A DNA stretch of 64,000 nucleotides from an uncultured Mycoplasmatota bacterium. Its GTDB lineage: Bacteria; Bacillota_I; Bacilli_A; Izemoplasmatales; Izemoplasmataceae. The stretch covers positions 62,001-126,000 of the forward strand of contig CAJXLP010000001.1 of the NCBI GenBank assembly GCA_913056275.1. The letters are read 5' to 3'. This document shows, piece by piece, positions 32,991 through 41,038 of this stretch (positions are counted from its first letter, which is position 1; every line of letters begins with the position of its first letter). Made by a program: the position numbers and the translations under genes. The notes beneath the pieces are model-generated. The model was given only the letters and a program-made list of their open reading frames with translations, was not told the origin of the DNA and made no database searches.

Positions 32991-33109
32991 TTTTTCAAAA
33001 CGGTTCTGTGTCATAATTTAATGCAAAAAAAGTAAGTTTCATTGTGGCTTTATTACGGTGTTTTTCAAAGGTTTTTACCAAGCTAAACCTTTTATGACAT
33101 TTGAAAAAC
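32991..33109. repeat. Threefold TTTTTCAAA motif in the cdaA-nrdJ intergenic region
   Basis: TTTTTCAAA occurs at 32991-32999 and 33061-33069, and inverted (TTTGAAAAA) at 33100-33108. The last two copies form a ten-base inverted repeat (33060-33069 with 33100-33109) that encloses a second, nested one (AAAGGTTT 33067-33074 with AAACCTTT 33085-33092). The right arm contains the -35 box of nrdJ, so it may be an operator or fold in an upstream transcript. Confidence 0.5.
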
Positions 33110-33129
33110 GATTTTCATATCTTTATAAT
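33101..33129 (+). promoter_or_regulatory. nrdJ promoter
   Basis: TTGAAA (33101-33106), a 17-base spacer and TATAAT (33124-33129) form a near-consensus sigma-A promoter starting transcription near 33136, with AAGGAGG at 33155-33161 before the ATG. Confidence 0.75.
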
Positions 33130-33166
33130 TATATCACTGACTGTTTCATATTTTAAGGAGGCTTTT

Positions 33167-35689
33167 ATGGCGCGTTATTCAGATGTGCAGATTAAACGGT
33201 TAAATGCCGACATTGACGCACATTTCCCGCATTTATATCCGATAGAAGAAGCGATGAATTTATCTTTAGAAGGTGTCTCACGGTTAGTGATGATTGACCG
33301 TTACACGCAAAAAGATTTGACCCTTAAAACATTAAAAATCGATGATTTAGTCATTACGATTGTTCGCCATGACCCAAAATTCCCAAGTCGGGGAATTGGA
33401 ACGGTCGTTGATATCGATGGAGATACCGTCACCATCAAAGTCGAAGATGAATTTTTAGGCAGCACTGAAGATGCCAATAGCAAAGGCCATATTAAGCGGA
33501 CCTTAAGAGAAATCGATAAACCCATGGAACTTTTTTATGAACAAATTGCCAAGCGATTAGCCAATCATCTTGGTGAAGACGAAAGCGATGCCGTTAAAAA
33601 TGCGTTTTATCATGAAGTCGCTAGCCAAAACTTGGTCCCCGCCGGTCGCGTCCTTTTTGGCGCTGGCTCGATGACGAAAGTCACTTATTTCAACTGCTTT
33701 GTGATGCCATTTGTCCACGATTCAAGAGGCGGCATCTCAGATCACCGTAAAGAAGTTATGGAAATCATGTCCCGCGGTGGAGGTGTTGGAACAAACGGAT
33801 CGACACTGCGTCCGAAAAACTCCTTAGCCAAAGGGGTTAACGGTAAATCAAGTGGGGCTGTCAGTTGGCTCCATGACTTATCCGAACTTACCCACCTCGT
33901 TGAACAAGGTGGCTCACGCCGTGGCGCGCAGATGATTATGTTGGCCGATTGGCATCCAGACATTATCGAATTCATCATCTCAAAAATGCAAAATCCAAAA
34001 ATTCTTCAATTCTTACTCGAAACATCTCAAGATTCACGGATTAAAGATGCCGCGCGCAATAAACTTAAATTTGTTCACCTCTCCAACGAAGAGACAGAAA
34101 TTAATGAATACATTTTAGAAGCCTCCAAAAACAATCCGGATCTATTCAGTAAAAAAATCGTCGACACTGCCTTTGATCGATTGAACAAAGGGGGCTCATA
34201 CACGGTTAACAACTCGGAATTTTTGTCTGGCGCAAACATTTCTGTCGCCATCACCGAAGATTTCATGCAAGCCGTTGAAAACGACGAAATGTATGATTTA
34301 CGGTTCCCAGATATCGACAACTACAACGCCGAAGAGAAAAAAGCATACGATGAATTATGGCAACAAAGTGGTGATGTTCGCGAATGGGAAAAACTCGGGT
34401 ACCCAGTTAAATCCTATTATTCGATCAAAGCCAAAGAACTTTGGAATTTAATCAACATTTGTGCGACGTATTCTGCCGAACCTGGTTTATTCTTCATCGA
34501 CAACGCAAACGAGCAAACCAATGCGCAAGCGTACGAACAAAAAGTCGTCTGCACGAACCCTTGCGGGGAGCAACCACTCGCCCCTTACTCCGTGTGTAAC
34601 TTAGCGGCCATCAACATGGCAAACTTTGCCAATGAAGCGGGCAATGATGCCGACTGGGCGAAGCTCAAACAGACCATTGAAACAGCCGTAAGATTGCAAG
34701 ATAACGTCATTGATAAAACCCATTATTTCTTAGACAAAAACTCCACCCAAGCTCTCGGTGAACGTCGTATTGGCTTAGGCGTCATGGGACTTCATGACTT
34801 ACTTATTTGGGCCGGGTATCGCTATGGCTCAAAACGTAGTTTAGAATTCATTGACAAACTCTTTAGCTTCATGGCTGAAACAGCCTATGCGACCAGCATT
34901 CAACTCGCCAAAGAAAAAGGGCCATTCCCGTTCCTCGATTCAATGGCTGCTAGAGAACGCATGGTGAATACAGGCTACATGAAAAAATTACCAGCCTACA
35001 TTAAAGACGGTGTCTTAGAACACGGCATTCGTAACTCGCACCTCTTAACCATTGCTCCAACCGGGTCAACAGGAACGATGATTGGTGTATCAACGGGCTT
35101 AGAACCATACTTCGCATTCTCCTACTTCCGCAGTGGTCGGTTAGGTAAATTCATCGAGGTCAACGCCCCAATCGTCGAAGAATATCTCTCCAAACACCCT
35201 GAACACTCCAAAGAAAAACTTCCTGATATTTTCGTCAGCGCCATGGAACTCGCACCTGAAGAGCACGTGGACGTGCAAAACACGATTCAAAGATGGGTCG
35301 ACTCATCAATTTCTAAAACGGTAAACGCGCCGAAAGGGTACTCCGTTGAAGAAGTCCAAGAAGTCTACCAACGCTTATATCGTGGTGGTGCTAAAGGTGG
35401 TACGGTCTACGTCGATGGATCGAGAGATGCTCAAATTCTCTCACTCACGAAAGACGAAGACGATAGCCCGAAACAATATGGCATGGCAGAATTTGGAATC
35501 GATACCCCAGAAGCAAAAAAAGAACCAAAAGTGGTCAAAGACGCAGGCGCTCGCAGCGACCGTCAAGATCGTAACATCGGAAATGAAGTCGGCGATTTAT
35601 GCCCCATCTGTTTAGAAGGGGTCGTCGAAGAACTTGGCGGATGCAATACGTGTACCAATTGCAACGCCCAATTGAAATGTGGATTGTAA
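33167..35689 (+). CDS. nrdJ: Vitamin B12-dependent (class II) ribonucleotide reductase
   Basis: An 840-residue class II ribonucleotide reductase, which reduces nucleotides to deoxynucleotides with adenosylcobalamin and no separate radical subunit. Conserved blocks include FNCFVMP, RGGGVGTNGSTLRPKN, VVCTNPCGEQPL (with the active-site cysteine), CNLAAIN, GLGVMGLHD and APTGSTGTM. The C-terminus carries two CxxC pairs (CPIC and CTNC...C) that regenerate the enzyme, typical of NrdJ. ATG 33167 follows AAGGAGG; the open frame extends upstream into the promoter. Needs AdoCbl but not oxygen. Transcribed as a single gene between its own promoter and terminator. Confidence 0.95.
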   Translation: MARYSDVQIKRLNADIDAHFPHLYPIEEAMNLSLEGVSRLVMIDRYTQKDLTLKTLKIDDLVITIVRHDPKFPSRGIGTVVDIDGDTVTIKVEDEFLGSTEDANSKGHIKRTLREIDKPMELFYEQIAKRLANHLGEDESDAVKNAFYHEVASQNLVPAGRVLFGAGSMTKVTYFNCFVMPFVHDSRGGISDHRKEVMEIMSRGGGVGTNGSTLRPKNSLAKGVNGKSSGAVSWLHDLSELTHLVEQGGSRRGAQMIMLADWHPDIIEFIISKMQNPKILQFLLETSQDSRIKDAARNKLKFVHLSNEETEINEYILEASKNNPDLFSKKIVDTAFDRLNKGGSYTVNNSEFLSGANISVAITEDFMQAVENDEMYDLRFPDIDNYNAEEKKAYDELWQQSGDVREWEKLGYPVKSYYSIKAKELWNLINICATYSAEPGLFFIDNANEQTNAQAYEQKVVCTNPCGEQPLAPYSVCNLAAINMANFANEAGNDADWAKLKQTIETAVRLQDNVIDKTHYFLDKNSTQALGERRIGLGVMGLHDLLIWAGYRYGSKRSLEFIDKLFSFMAETAYATSIQLAKEKGPFPFLDSMAARERMVNTGYMKKLPAYIKDGVLEHGIRNSHLLTIAPTGSTGTMIGVSTGLEPYFAFSYFRSGRLGKFIEVNAPIVEEYLSKHPEHSKEKLPDIFVSAMELAPEEHVDVQNTIQRWVDSSISKTVNAPKGYSVEEVQEVYQRLYRGGAKGGTVYVDGSRDAQILSLTKDEDDSPKQYGMAEFGIDTPEAKKEPKVVKDAGARSDRQDRNIGNEVGDLCPICLEGVVEELGGCNTCTNCNAQLKCGL

Positions 35690-35715
35690 GATGCTCATCT
35701 GAGCATCTTTTTTTT
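35688..35715 (+). terminator. nrdJ terminator
   Basis: AAGATGCTCA and TGAGCATCTT form a ten-base stem with a two-base loop core followed by a T-run. Confidence 0.9.
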
Positions 35716-35717
35716 GC

Positions 35718-35723
35718 TATAAT
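35718..35723 (+). promoter_or_regulatory. -10 box abutting hflX start
   Basis: TATAAT at 35718-35723 lies six bases before the ATG at 35730, where transcription would be expected to begin; no ribosome site is present. The hflX mRNA may be leaderless. Confidence 0.55.
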
Positions 35724-35729
35724 GACGCT

Positions 35730-36971
35730 ATGATAAATGTCTACTTAATTCAACTCGCAACCCCACAACTGAAAATGCGACCTTATGACCTTCAAGAACT
35801 CAAAGAACTCGCCTTGCAAGTGGGTTTGAATCCCGTTGAATCAATTATTCAACACTTATCCAAACCAAGTGCCGCGTTTGGCGTGGGTAAAGGAAAATTA
35901 GAAGAGCTTAAAGAACGCATAGTGACCGATCAAATTACGATGATCGTTTTTTACAATGAACTATCCAATACACAACTGCGAAACTTAGAATTTGAACTTG
36001 GCATCGAAGTCATTGACCGAACCATGTTAGTGTTGGAACTGCTCAGTCAACGAGCGACGACGACCCTCGCTAAAAAGCTCGTAGCAATCACGCAAATGCG
36101 CTACATGTTACCGCGTCTATCAGCACTCACGCAAATCACTGATCGCCAACAAGGTGGCATCGGCTTAAAAGGTCCTGGGGAAACGGCGTTAGAATTAAAC
36201 CGCCGAGTCTTAGAAAAAGACATTGCCAAACTCCAGCGAGAGATTAAAAAAGAAAAGAAAGTGCGCGTACAAAACCGGAAACTCCGGCAAAAAAACGAGA
36301 CCGCTACGGTCTCGTTAGTCGGCTATACCAACGCGGGTAAATCAACTCTTTTAAATGCCTTTCTAGATGCGACACACTCCATGAAAAAAGTCCTCGCAAA
36401 AAATCAACTATTTGCCACATTAGATACTCAATCCAGACGTGTAGAACGTCCGCTTTTTCCGCCGTTTATTATCTCCGACACGGTCGGCTTTATCTCCCAT
36501 ATGCCGGCACATTTAAAAGCGTCCTTCATCGCGACTTTAGAAGAAATTACGACATCCCAATTAATTCTCATTGTCCTCGATGCCAGCAACCCGTACCTCG
36601 ATGAACACGTGAAAGCAACGGAAGCGATGTTGGATGAACTCGCCGTCGATGACATTCCTAAATTGTACGTGCTGAATAAAATGGATGCGGTAAAAAATCC
36701 CGATGAATTTCTCTTTTATAAACACCCTTACGTGACACTCTCATTGCATACCCTAGAAGGCTTTGAACACTTAGAGCTGACGATTAAAGACATGTTGTTT
36801 AAAGATAGCATCGAAAAATCATATATGATTCCTTACGCGTTTGAACACATGAAATATTGGATTAAAGAAAAAGCGTGGATTCACACTGAAAAACCGACCC
36901 CCGAAGGCACCTTACTGGATGTCAAAATTCCACGAAGTGCCACCCCTGCATTAAAAACATTCGAACATTAA
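35730..36971 (+). CDS. hflX: Ribosome-associated GTPase HflX
   Basis: HflX is a GTPase that binds 50S and can split stalled 70S ribosomes. The 413-residue protein has the N-terminal HflX domain (SAAFGVGKGKLEEL, IEVIDRTMLVLELLSQRA), the family hallmark GGIGLKGPGETALELNRR near residue 137-154, a coiled-coil linker of lysine-rich helices, and the G domain with GYTNAGKST near 198, DTVGF and NKMD. The ATG lies about seven bases after a -10 box and lacks a Shine-Dalgarno sequence. It is followed by a strong bidirectional terminator shared with the convergent metal ATPase gene. Confidence 0.95.
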   Translation: MINVYLIQLATPQLKMRPYDLQELKELALQVGLNPVESIIQHLSKPSAAFGVGKGKLEELKERIVTDQITMIVFYNELSNTQLRNLEFELGIEVIDRTMLVLELLSQRATTTLAKKLVAITQMRYMLPRLSALTQITDRQQGGIGLKGPGETALELNRRVLEKDIAKLQREIKKEKKVRVQNRKLRQKNETATVSLVGYTNAGKSTLLNAFLDATHSMKKVLAKNQLFATLDTQSRRVERPLFPPFIISDTVGFISHMPAHLKASFIATLEEITTSQLILIVLDASNPYLDEHVKATEAMLDELAVDDIPKLYVLNKMDAVKNPDEFLFYKHPYVTLSLHTLEGFEHLELTIKDMLFKDSIEKSYMIPYAFEHMKYWIKEKAWIHTEKPTPEGTLLDVKIPRSATPALKTFEH

Positions 36972-37009
36972 AAAAACCGCCAGACATCAGGAATGTCTGG
37001 CGGTTTTTT
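36971..37009. terminator. Bidirectional terminator between hflX and the metal ATPase
   Basis: A near-perfect stem of about 16 bases, AAAACCGCCAGACAT with ATGTCTGGCGGTTTT, with A and T tracts on both sides, ends both convergent genes. Confidence 0.9.
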
Positions 37010-38873
37010 AGACAATTAATCGTAAGCTATTTAAGATAACTAGGATGGTCGACCCTTCGTGGAAAATCACCCCGAGTGGGAGGAGAATGAGTCCAAACAC
37101 ATTGACTGTCATCAGTAAGGCAATCACGGCGATTGAAAAGACAATATTTTGAGTGATAATGCGTTGAGTTTTCTTCGCGATATCAAAGGTATCTTTAATC
37201 GCACATAAATCATTACTAATGAGTACAATGTCGCTCGTTTCTAACGAGACATCGGTGCCTGAGCCCATGGCAATCGACACGTCAGCAAGCGATAACGCGG
37301 GTGCATCATTGATCCCATCACCGAGCATCATGATTGACCCATATTGGTCTTTATAGGCTTTGACATGTTCGACTTTATCGTCTGGATAACATTCACTGTG
37401 TATGTAATCGATGCCAATTTCTTGGCCGATGACTTCAGCGGTTTTAGTGTGATCGCCTGTGACCATCACGGTCACGATGCCACGCTCGCGTAAGGTATCG
37501 ATCAGCGACTTCGCATCCTCTCTGACTTTATCGGCACACCCAAAGTATCCGACAACTTTTCCGTCCGCATAAATTCGGACAATTGATTCACCGCGCCCCA
37601 TGCTCGTTTCTATGTGCGCTTTTAACTCGGCACTTTCTTCACCGTCAAACCGGCCAACTTGGATGGTCGACCCTTGATACGACGCTTCTAATCCACGTCC
37701 GGAAATTTCTGAAGAATTCAGGGAAATATCGTCGACATCTTTTAAGTGTTTGACGATGGCTTTAGCAAGTGGATGCGTCGAGGCAGCTTCCATCGCTTTG
37801 ACAGCTGGAAAGAGTGTGTCTGGTTCCGCCCCATCGACAAAGTACGTGGTTTGAACACTTGGCACGCCGTAGGTTAAAGTGCCTGTTTTATCAAATAAAA
37901 CGACCTTCGTTTGATTGATGCCTTCTAATTTAGATCCCCCTTTAATGAGAATCTTCTGCCGGGAAGCTTTTGAGAGTGTGGATAAGATGGCCGGCGAAAT
38001 CGAAGCCACTAAGGCACACGGGGACCCAACGACTAAGACGATAATGCCGCGGTAAAAAGCATCGCCCCAAGACAGCCAGCCAACGAGTGGTGGAATTAGC
38101 ATAAAGGCAATTGCCATGGCGATGACGACATACACATACGTGCCTTCAACCCGGTCGATGACCGTTTGACTTTTTGGTTGGTCATCTTGCGCGGTTTTGA
38201 CAAAGTCTATAATTTTTTGGACGGTTGATTCTTTTGGATCTTTATCGGTTCTCACTTGAATCACGCTCTGTTCATTGAGGGTGGACGCAAACACGGAATC
38301 ACCGTTCGCTTTTTCAACGGGGACACTTTCACCGGTAATATTTGCTTCGTTGAGCGTCGTTTGGCCACTCGTAATCGTTCCATCAACTGGCACTTGTTCC
38401 CCAACTTTGACGATGACAATATCGCCTACTTTTAAGGTTGAGACTGCGACCACTGATTCTTTCCCATCTTCCAAGAGTGTGGCTTCATCCGGTGCGAGAT
38501 TTAATAGCGCGGTTAAAGCTTTTTCACTTTTCGCGGTGGTGTAGGTTTCTAAGGCCCCACTCACAGAAAAGATAAGGATTAAAATCGCACCTTCCGAATA
38601 ATTGTTCGTCGCGAATGCCCCCAGGGCTGCCAAAATCATCAAAATCTCGACGTTTAATACTTTATTCTTAATGGTTTCAGTAACTCCCTCGTGCGCTTTA
38701 AAGTAGCCGCCAATGACAAAGGAGAGCCCAAATAAAATCGGCACACTGAGACTCTCTTCCCCCACCCACACTTGAATGGTAAAGGCGGTGGCTATGAGTA
38801 ACGCACCAATCAGTGCGAATAAACTTTCGTAGAATACAGAGGGTTCAGTGAGGATGTGTTTGATCTTCTGCAT
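37008..38873 (-). CDS. P1B-4-type metal-exporting P-type ATPase
   Basis: A 621-residue heavy-metal P-type ATPase. TGES is at 180-183, the phosphorylated Asp in DKTGTLT is residue 328, and GDGINDAPAL is the hinge. The transmembrane metal site is SPC at 284-286 rather than CPC, and the last helix has HEGS at 605-608 followed by NSLR. SPC and HEG(S/G)T are the marks of the P1B-4 group (CtpD, CoaT, PfeT), which exports Co, Fe(II) or Zn; no N-terminal metal-binding domain is present, as expected. Specificity is not decided by sequence. The upstream region has a Fur-family-like box, favouring an iron or zinc link. Confidence 0.92.
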   Translation of the reverse strand: MQKIKHILTEPSVFYESLFALIGALLIATAFTIQVWVGEESLSVPILFGLSFVIGGYFKAHEGVTETIKNKVLNVEILMILAALGAFATNNYSEGAILILIFSVSGALETYTTAKSEKALTALLNLAPDEATLLEDGKESVVAVSTLKVGDIVIVKVGEQVPVDGTITSGQTTLNEANITGESVPVEKANGDSVFASTLNEQSVIQVRTDKDPKESTVQKIIDFVKTAQDDQPKSQTVIDRVEGTYVYVVIAMAIAFMLIPPLVGWLSWGDAFYRGIIVLVVGSPCALVASISPAILSTLSKASRQKILIKGGSKLEGINQTKVVLFDKTGTLTYGVPSVQTTYFVDGAEPDTLFPAVKAMEAASTHPLAKAIVKHLKDVDDISLNSSEISGRGLEASYQGSTIQVGRFDGEESAELKAHIETSMGRGESIVRIYADGKVVGYFGCADKVREDAKSLIDTLRERGIVTVMVTGDHTKTAEVIGQEIGIDYIHSECYPDDKVEHVKAYKDQYGSIMMLGDGINDAPALSLADVSIAMGSGTDVSLETSDIVLISNDLCAIKDTFDIAKKTQRIITQNIVFSIAVIALLMTVNVFGLILLPLGVIFHEGSTILVILNSLRLIV

Positions 38874-38877
38874 AAAA

Positions 38878-38931
38878 ATACCCTTATGTATGACATAAGG
38901 GTATTATATTGTAATCATTACATGTTTAAAA
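38878..38931 (-). promoter_or_regulatory. Metal ATPase promoter with two palindromes
   Basis: The -10 TATAAT lies at 38903-38908 (minus). The spacer holds the 6-1-6 palindrome TGTAAT-G-ATTACA (38910-38922), which has the TAATNATTA core of Fur-family boxes. A second perfect palindrome, ATACCCTTATG and CATAAGGGTAT with a five-base centre (38878-38904), covers the predicted transcription start and includes AAGGG, the likely ribosome site of the ATPase gene. Confidence 0.65.
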
Positions 38932-38949
38932 CAGTTCTAATTAGAAAAT

Positions 38950-39930
38950 TTATAAACGGCGCGTTAAGTCCGCTTCATAATCATCGATGTGTGCGTGCAC
39001 ACGGGCCATTGATTGTAACGGCATTAAGCCCTTTCTGAAGGCGCTGGCGTGGGGAAGTTCTTTGACGTAATGACTCGCCTGGGCCCGCATTTCTAAGACC
39101 GCAATCTTTTCACCTTTTAATGCTTCTAAATACGTGGCGTGTTGACGCAATACGCGAAACCGGTCTGCCACACTGACACATGGATCATACGTTCCAGTCT
39201 GTAAATAATCGAGCGTTTGCGAAATTAGCCAAGGATTCCCCAGTAAGCCGCGACCAATCATAACCCCATCCACACCGGTAACTTCTAACATCGCTGCCGC
39301 ATCTTCCGGTGTTTTGACGTCTCCGTTACCAAGCACTGGAAGGGACACGGCTTCTTTAATGTGTTTAATGGCGTCTAAAGACGCGTTGCCCAAATACTTC
39401 TGCGCCCGCGTACGGCCGTGCACCGCAATCATCGCGACCCCTGCTTTTTCAGCGAGTTGAGCCATCTCCACACCCGTCATTAACGCATCATTCCAGCCCG
39501 TTCGAATTTTTACGGTGACCGGTTTGTTTGATGCTTGGACCATCGCACTGAGTAACGCATACGCTTTTTCTGGATCTTTGAGTAACGCAGCGCCCGCATC
39601 GGAATCCACGACTTTGGGAACTGGGCAGCCCGCATTTAAATCGATGACCGAGGCATTTGAGTGGTCATTGACCACGCGCACAGCTTCGACTAATGCGGCT
39701 TTTTCAGCACCAAATAACTGCAAAGATACAAGTCCTTCATCCGGCGTGATTTCCAGCATCTTTAGCGTTTTTTGATTGCCGTAAGTAATCGCTTTAGCGC
39801 TCGTCATTTCGGTGACGACCAGGCCAATGCCGAAGGCATGCATAATGCGTCGGTATGCACTATTTGAAATGCCAGCTAAAGGCGCAGCCACTAACGGATT
39901 GGATAAGGTGTGTGAGCCAATTTTTATCAT
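38950..39930 (-). CDS. dus: tRNA-dihydrouridine synthase
   Basis: A roughly 326-residue flavin enzyme that reduces uridine to dihydrouridine in tRNA. PLVAAPLAGISNSAYR near residue 14, VSLQLFGAEKAAL, DLNAGCPVPKVV with the catalytic Cys near residue 97, and KIRTGW, HGRTRAQKYLG and GNGDV are the conserved Dus signatures. It belongs to the DusB-like group seen in Gram-positive bacteria. ATG 39930 is chosen: it fits the family and coincides with the expected transcription start of a TTGAGA-17-TACACT promoter, so it may be leaderless. It is transcribed divergently from hslO. Confidence 0.93.
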   Translation of the reverse strand: MIKIGSHTLSNPLVAAPLAGISNSAYRRIMHAFGIGLVVTEMTSAKAITYGNQKTLKMLEITPDEGLVSLQLFGAEKAALVEAVRVVNDHSNASVIDLNAGCPVPKVVDSDAGAALLKDPEKAYALLSAMVQASNKPVTVKIRTGWNDALMTGVEMAQLAEKAGVAMIAVHGRTRAQKYLGNASLDAIKHIKEAVSLPVLGNGDVKTPEDAAAMLEVTGVDGVMIGRGLLGNPWLISQTLDYLQTGTYDPCVSVADRFRVLRQHATYLEALKGEKIAVLEMRAQASHYVKELPHASAFRKGLMPLQSMARVHAHIDDYEADLTRRL

Positions 39931-39936
39931 GAAAAT

Positions 39937-39965
39937 AGTGTAATGCATTTCGCCAGTTTTCTCAA
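39937..39965 (-). promoter_or_regulatory. dus promoter
   Basis: TTGAGA (39960-39965) and TACACT (39937-39942) on the minus strand with a 17-base spacer. The predicted transcription start coincides with the A of ATG at 39930, so the transcript may lack a leader. Confidence 0.6.
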
Positions 39966-39975
39966 CGGGCTATGC

Positions 39976-39981
39976 TATAAT
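39976..39981 (+). promoter_or_regulatory. -10 box of hslO
   Basis: TATAAT at 39976-39981 would start transcription near 39988, about 11 bases before ATG 39999. The AAGGTG site at 39987-39992 would sit at the very 5' end. The promoter is divergent to that of dus. Confidence 0.5.
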
Positions 39982-39998
39982 GGCCGAAGGTGAAAAAG

Positions 39999-40880
39999 AT
40001 GGATCGATTAATTAAAGCATATGGATTTGACAAAATGGCGCGCATTTATGTGGCCGATACAACTGACCTTGTCCAACACGCAAAAGACATACACGATCTT
40101 TGGCCCACAGCGTCGGCGGCCTTGGGTCGTTTTTTAACAGCCAGTGTGATTATGGGCGCGATGTACAAAGGCGCCTTTGGCAGGGATGACGCGAACCTCA
40201 CATTACGTGTGGCTTCAGATGGGCCCATTGAAGGTATGGTAGCCACGACCAATACCCACGGTGAAGTGCGTGGATATGTGGGAAACCCACACGTCTTTTT
40301 ACAGTATGACTCTGGGAAATTAAACGTTGGAAAAGCAGTGGGAGCTGGGCAACTTCACATCACGAAAGATTTAAAAGTTCGCGATATTTTTACCTCAAGT
40401 GTATCCTTGCTGTCGGGAGAAATTGGCGAAGACTTTGCCTATTACTTTAAATCGTCTGAACAAATTCCTTCAGTCGTCTCACTCGGAGTAAAAGTCGATG
40501 AACACAATAATATTATTGGAGCCGGCGGTGTGATTTTACAAATGCTTCCAGGGTTTAAAAGTGATCATCTCGATGCCGTGGAGGATGCCTTTAAAAAATT
40601 GCCACACATTTCATTTATGTTAGAAGCAGGCGATCAGCCGGAAGACATCTTAGCCAAACTCACTGACGATACTGAACTGCTTGAATCAATGCCTTTAAAA
40701 TTTCAATGTGATTGCAACCGAGAAAAATTTGAACGCGGGTTGATCAGCCTTGGAAAAGATGAGCTGCGAACGATGATTAAAGAAGATGGTCAGATTGAAA
40801 CCGTCTGCCACTTCTGCATGACCAAATACACCTTTGACTCCATTGATATTGAGTCACTGATCAAAGAAAGTCAGTCTTAA
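39999..40880 (+). CDS. hslO: Redox-regulated chaperone Hsp33
   Basis: Hsp33 is a holdase chaperone switched on by oxidation and heat. The 293-residue protein shows the conserved body (DTTDLVQHAKD, GRFLTASVIMGAM, GYVGNPHVFL) and the C-terminal zinc-binding redox switch CDC near residue 243 and CHFC near 275, which releases Zn when the cysteines form disulfides. ATG 39999 matches the family start; a GTG at 39990 overlaps the likely ribosome site. It is monocistronic with its own terminator. Confidence 0.95.
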   Translation: MDRLIKAYGFDKMARIYVADTTDLVQHAKDIHDLWPTASAALGRFLTASVIMGAMYKGAFGRDDANLTLRVASDGPIEGMVATTNTHGEVRGYVGNPHVFLQYDSGKLNVGKAVGAGQLHITKDLKVRDIFTSSVSLLSGEIGEDFAYYFKSSEQIPSVVSLGVKVDEHNNIIGAGGVILQMLPGFKSDHLDAVEDAFKKLPHISFMLEAGDQPEDILAKLTDDTELLESMPLKFQCDCNREKFERGLISLGKDELRTMIKEDGQIETVCHFCMTKYTFDSIDIESLIKESQS

Positions 40881-40905
40881 GAGCCTAGAAATAGGTTCTT
40901 TTTTT
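40879..40905 (+). terminator. hslO terminator
   Basis: AAGAGCCTA pairs with TAGGTTCTT (one G-U pair) around a GAAA loop, followed by a T-run. Confidence 0.85.
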
Positions 40906-41002
40906 ATCTCTTATTTGGTCGCTCTCAATTGCTCAAAGTCTTCGCAACTTCCGTGATTAATGAATCAGGTCACACTCAGTTAAAAGGGTTTGAAAAGCGC
41001 AT

Positions 41003-41032
41003 AAAAAAAGCCGACTTATTTTACAAGTCGGC
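41003..41032 (-). terminator. glyA terminator
   Basis: GCCGACTT and AAGTCGGC form an eight-base stem around a seven-base loop, followed on the minus strand by seven T residues. The bases between this and the hslO terminator (40906-41002) show no gene. Confidence 0.85.
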
Positions 41033-41038
41033 CTATCC

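Noticed and set aside
32936-33166. A cobalamin riboswitch before nrdJ
   Set aside because: I looked for the B12-box and the conserved GCCACTG-type core on both strands and saw neither; the space is also short once the promoter is accounted for.
33167-35689. An intein in nrdJ
   Set aside because: The reading frame has the normal class II length and order of motifs with no insertion at the conserved active-site blocks where inteins usually lie.
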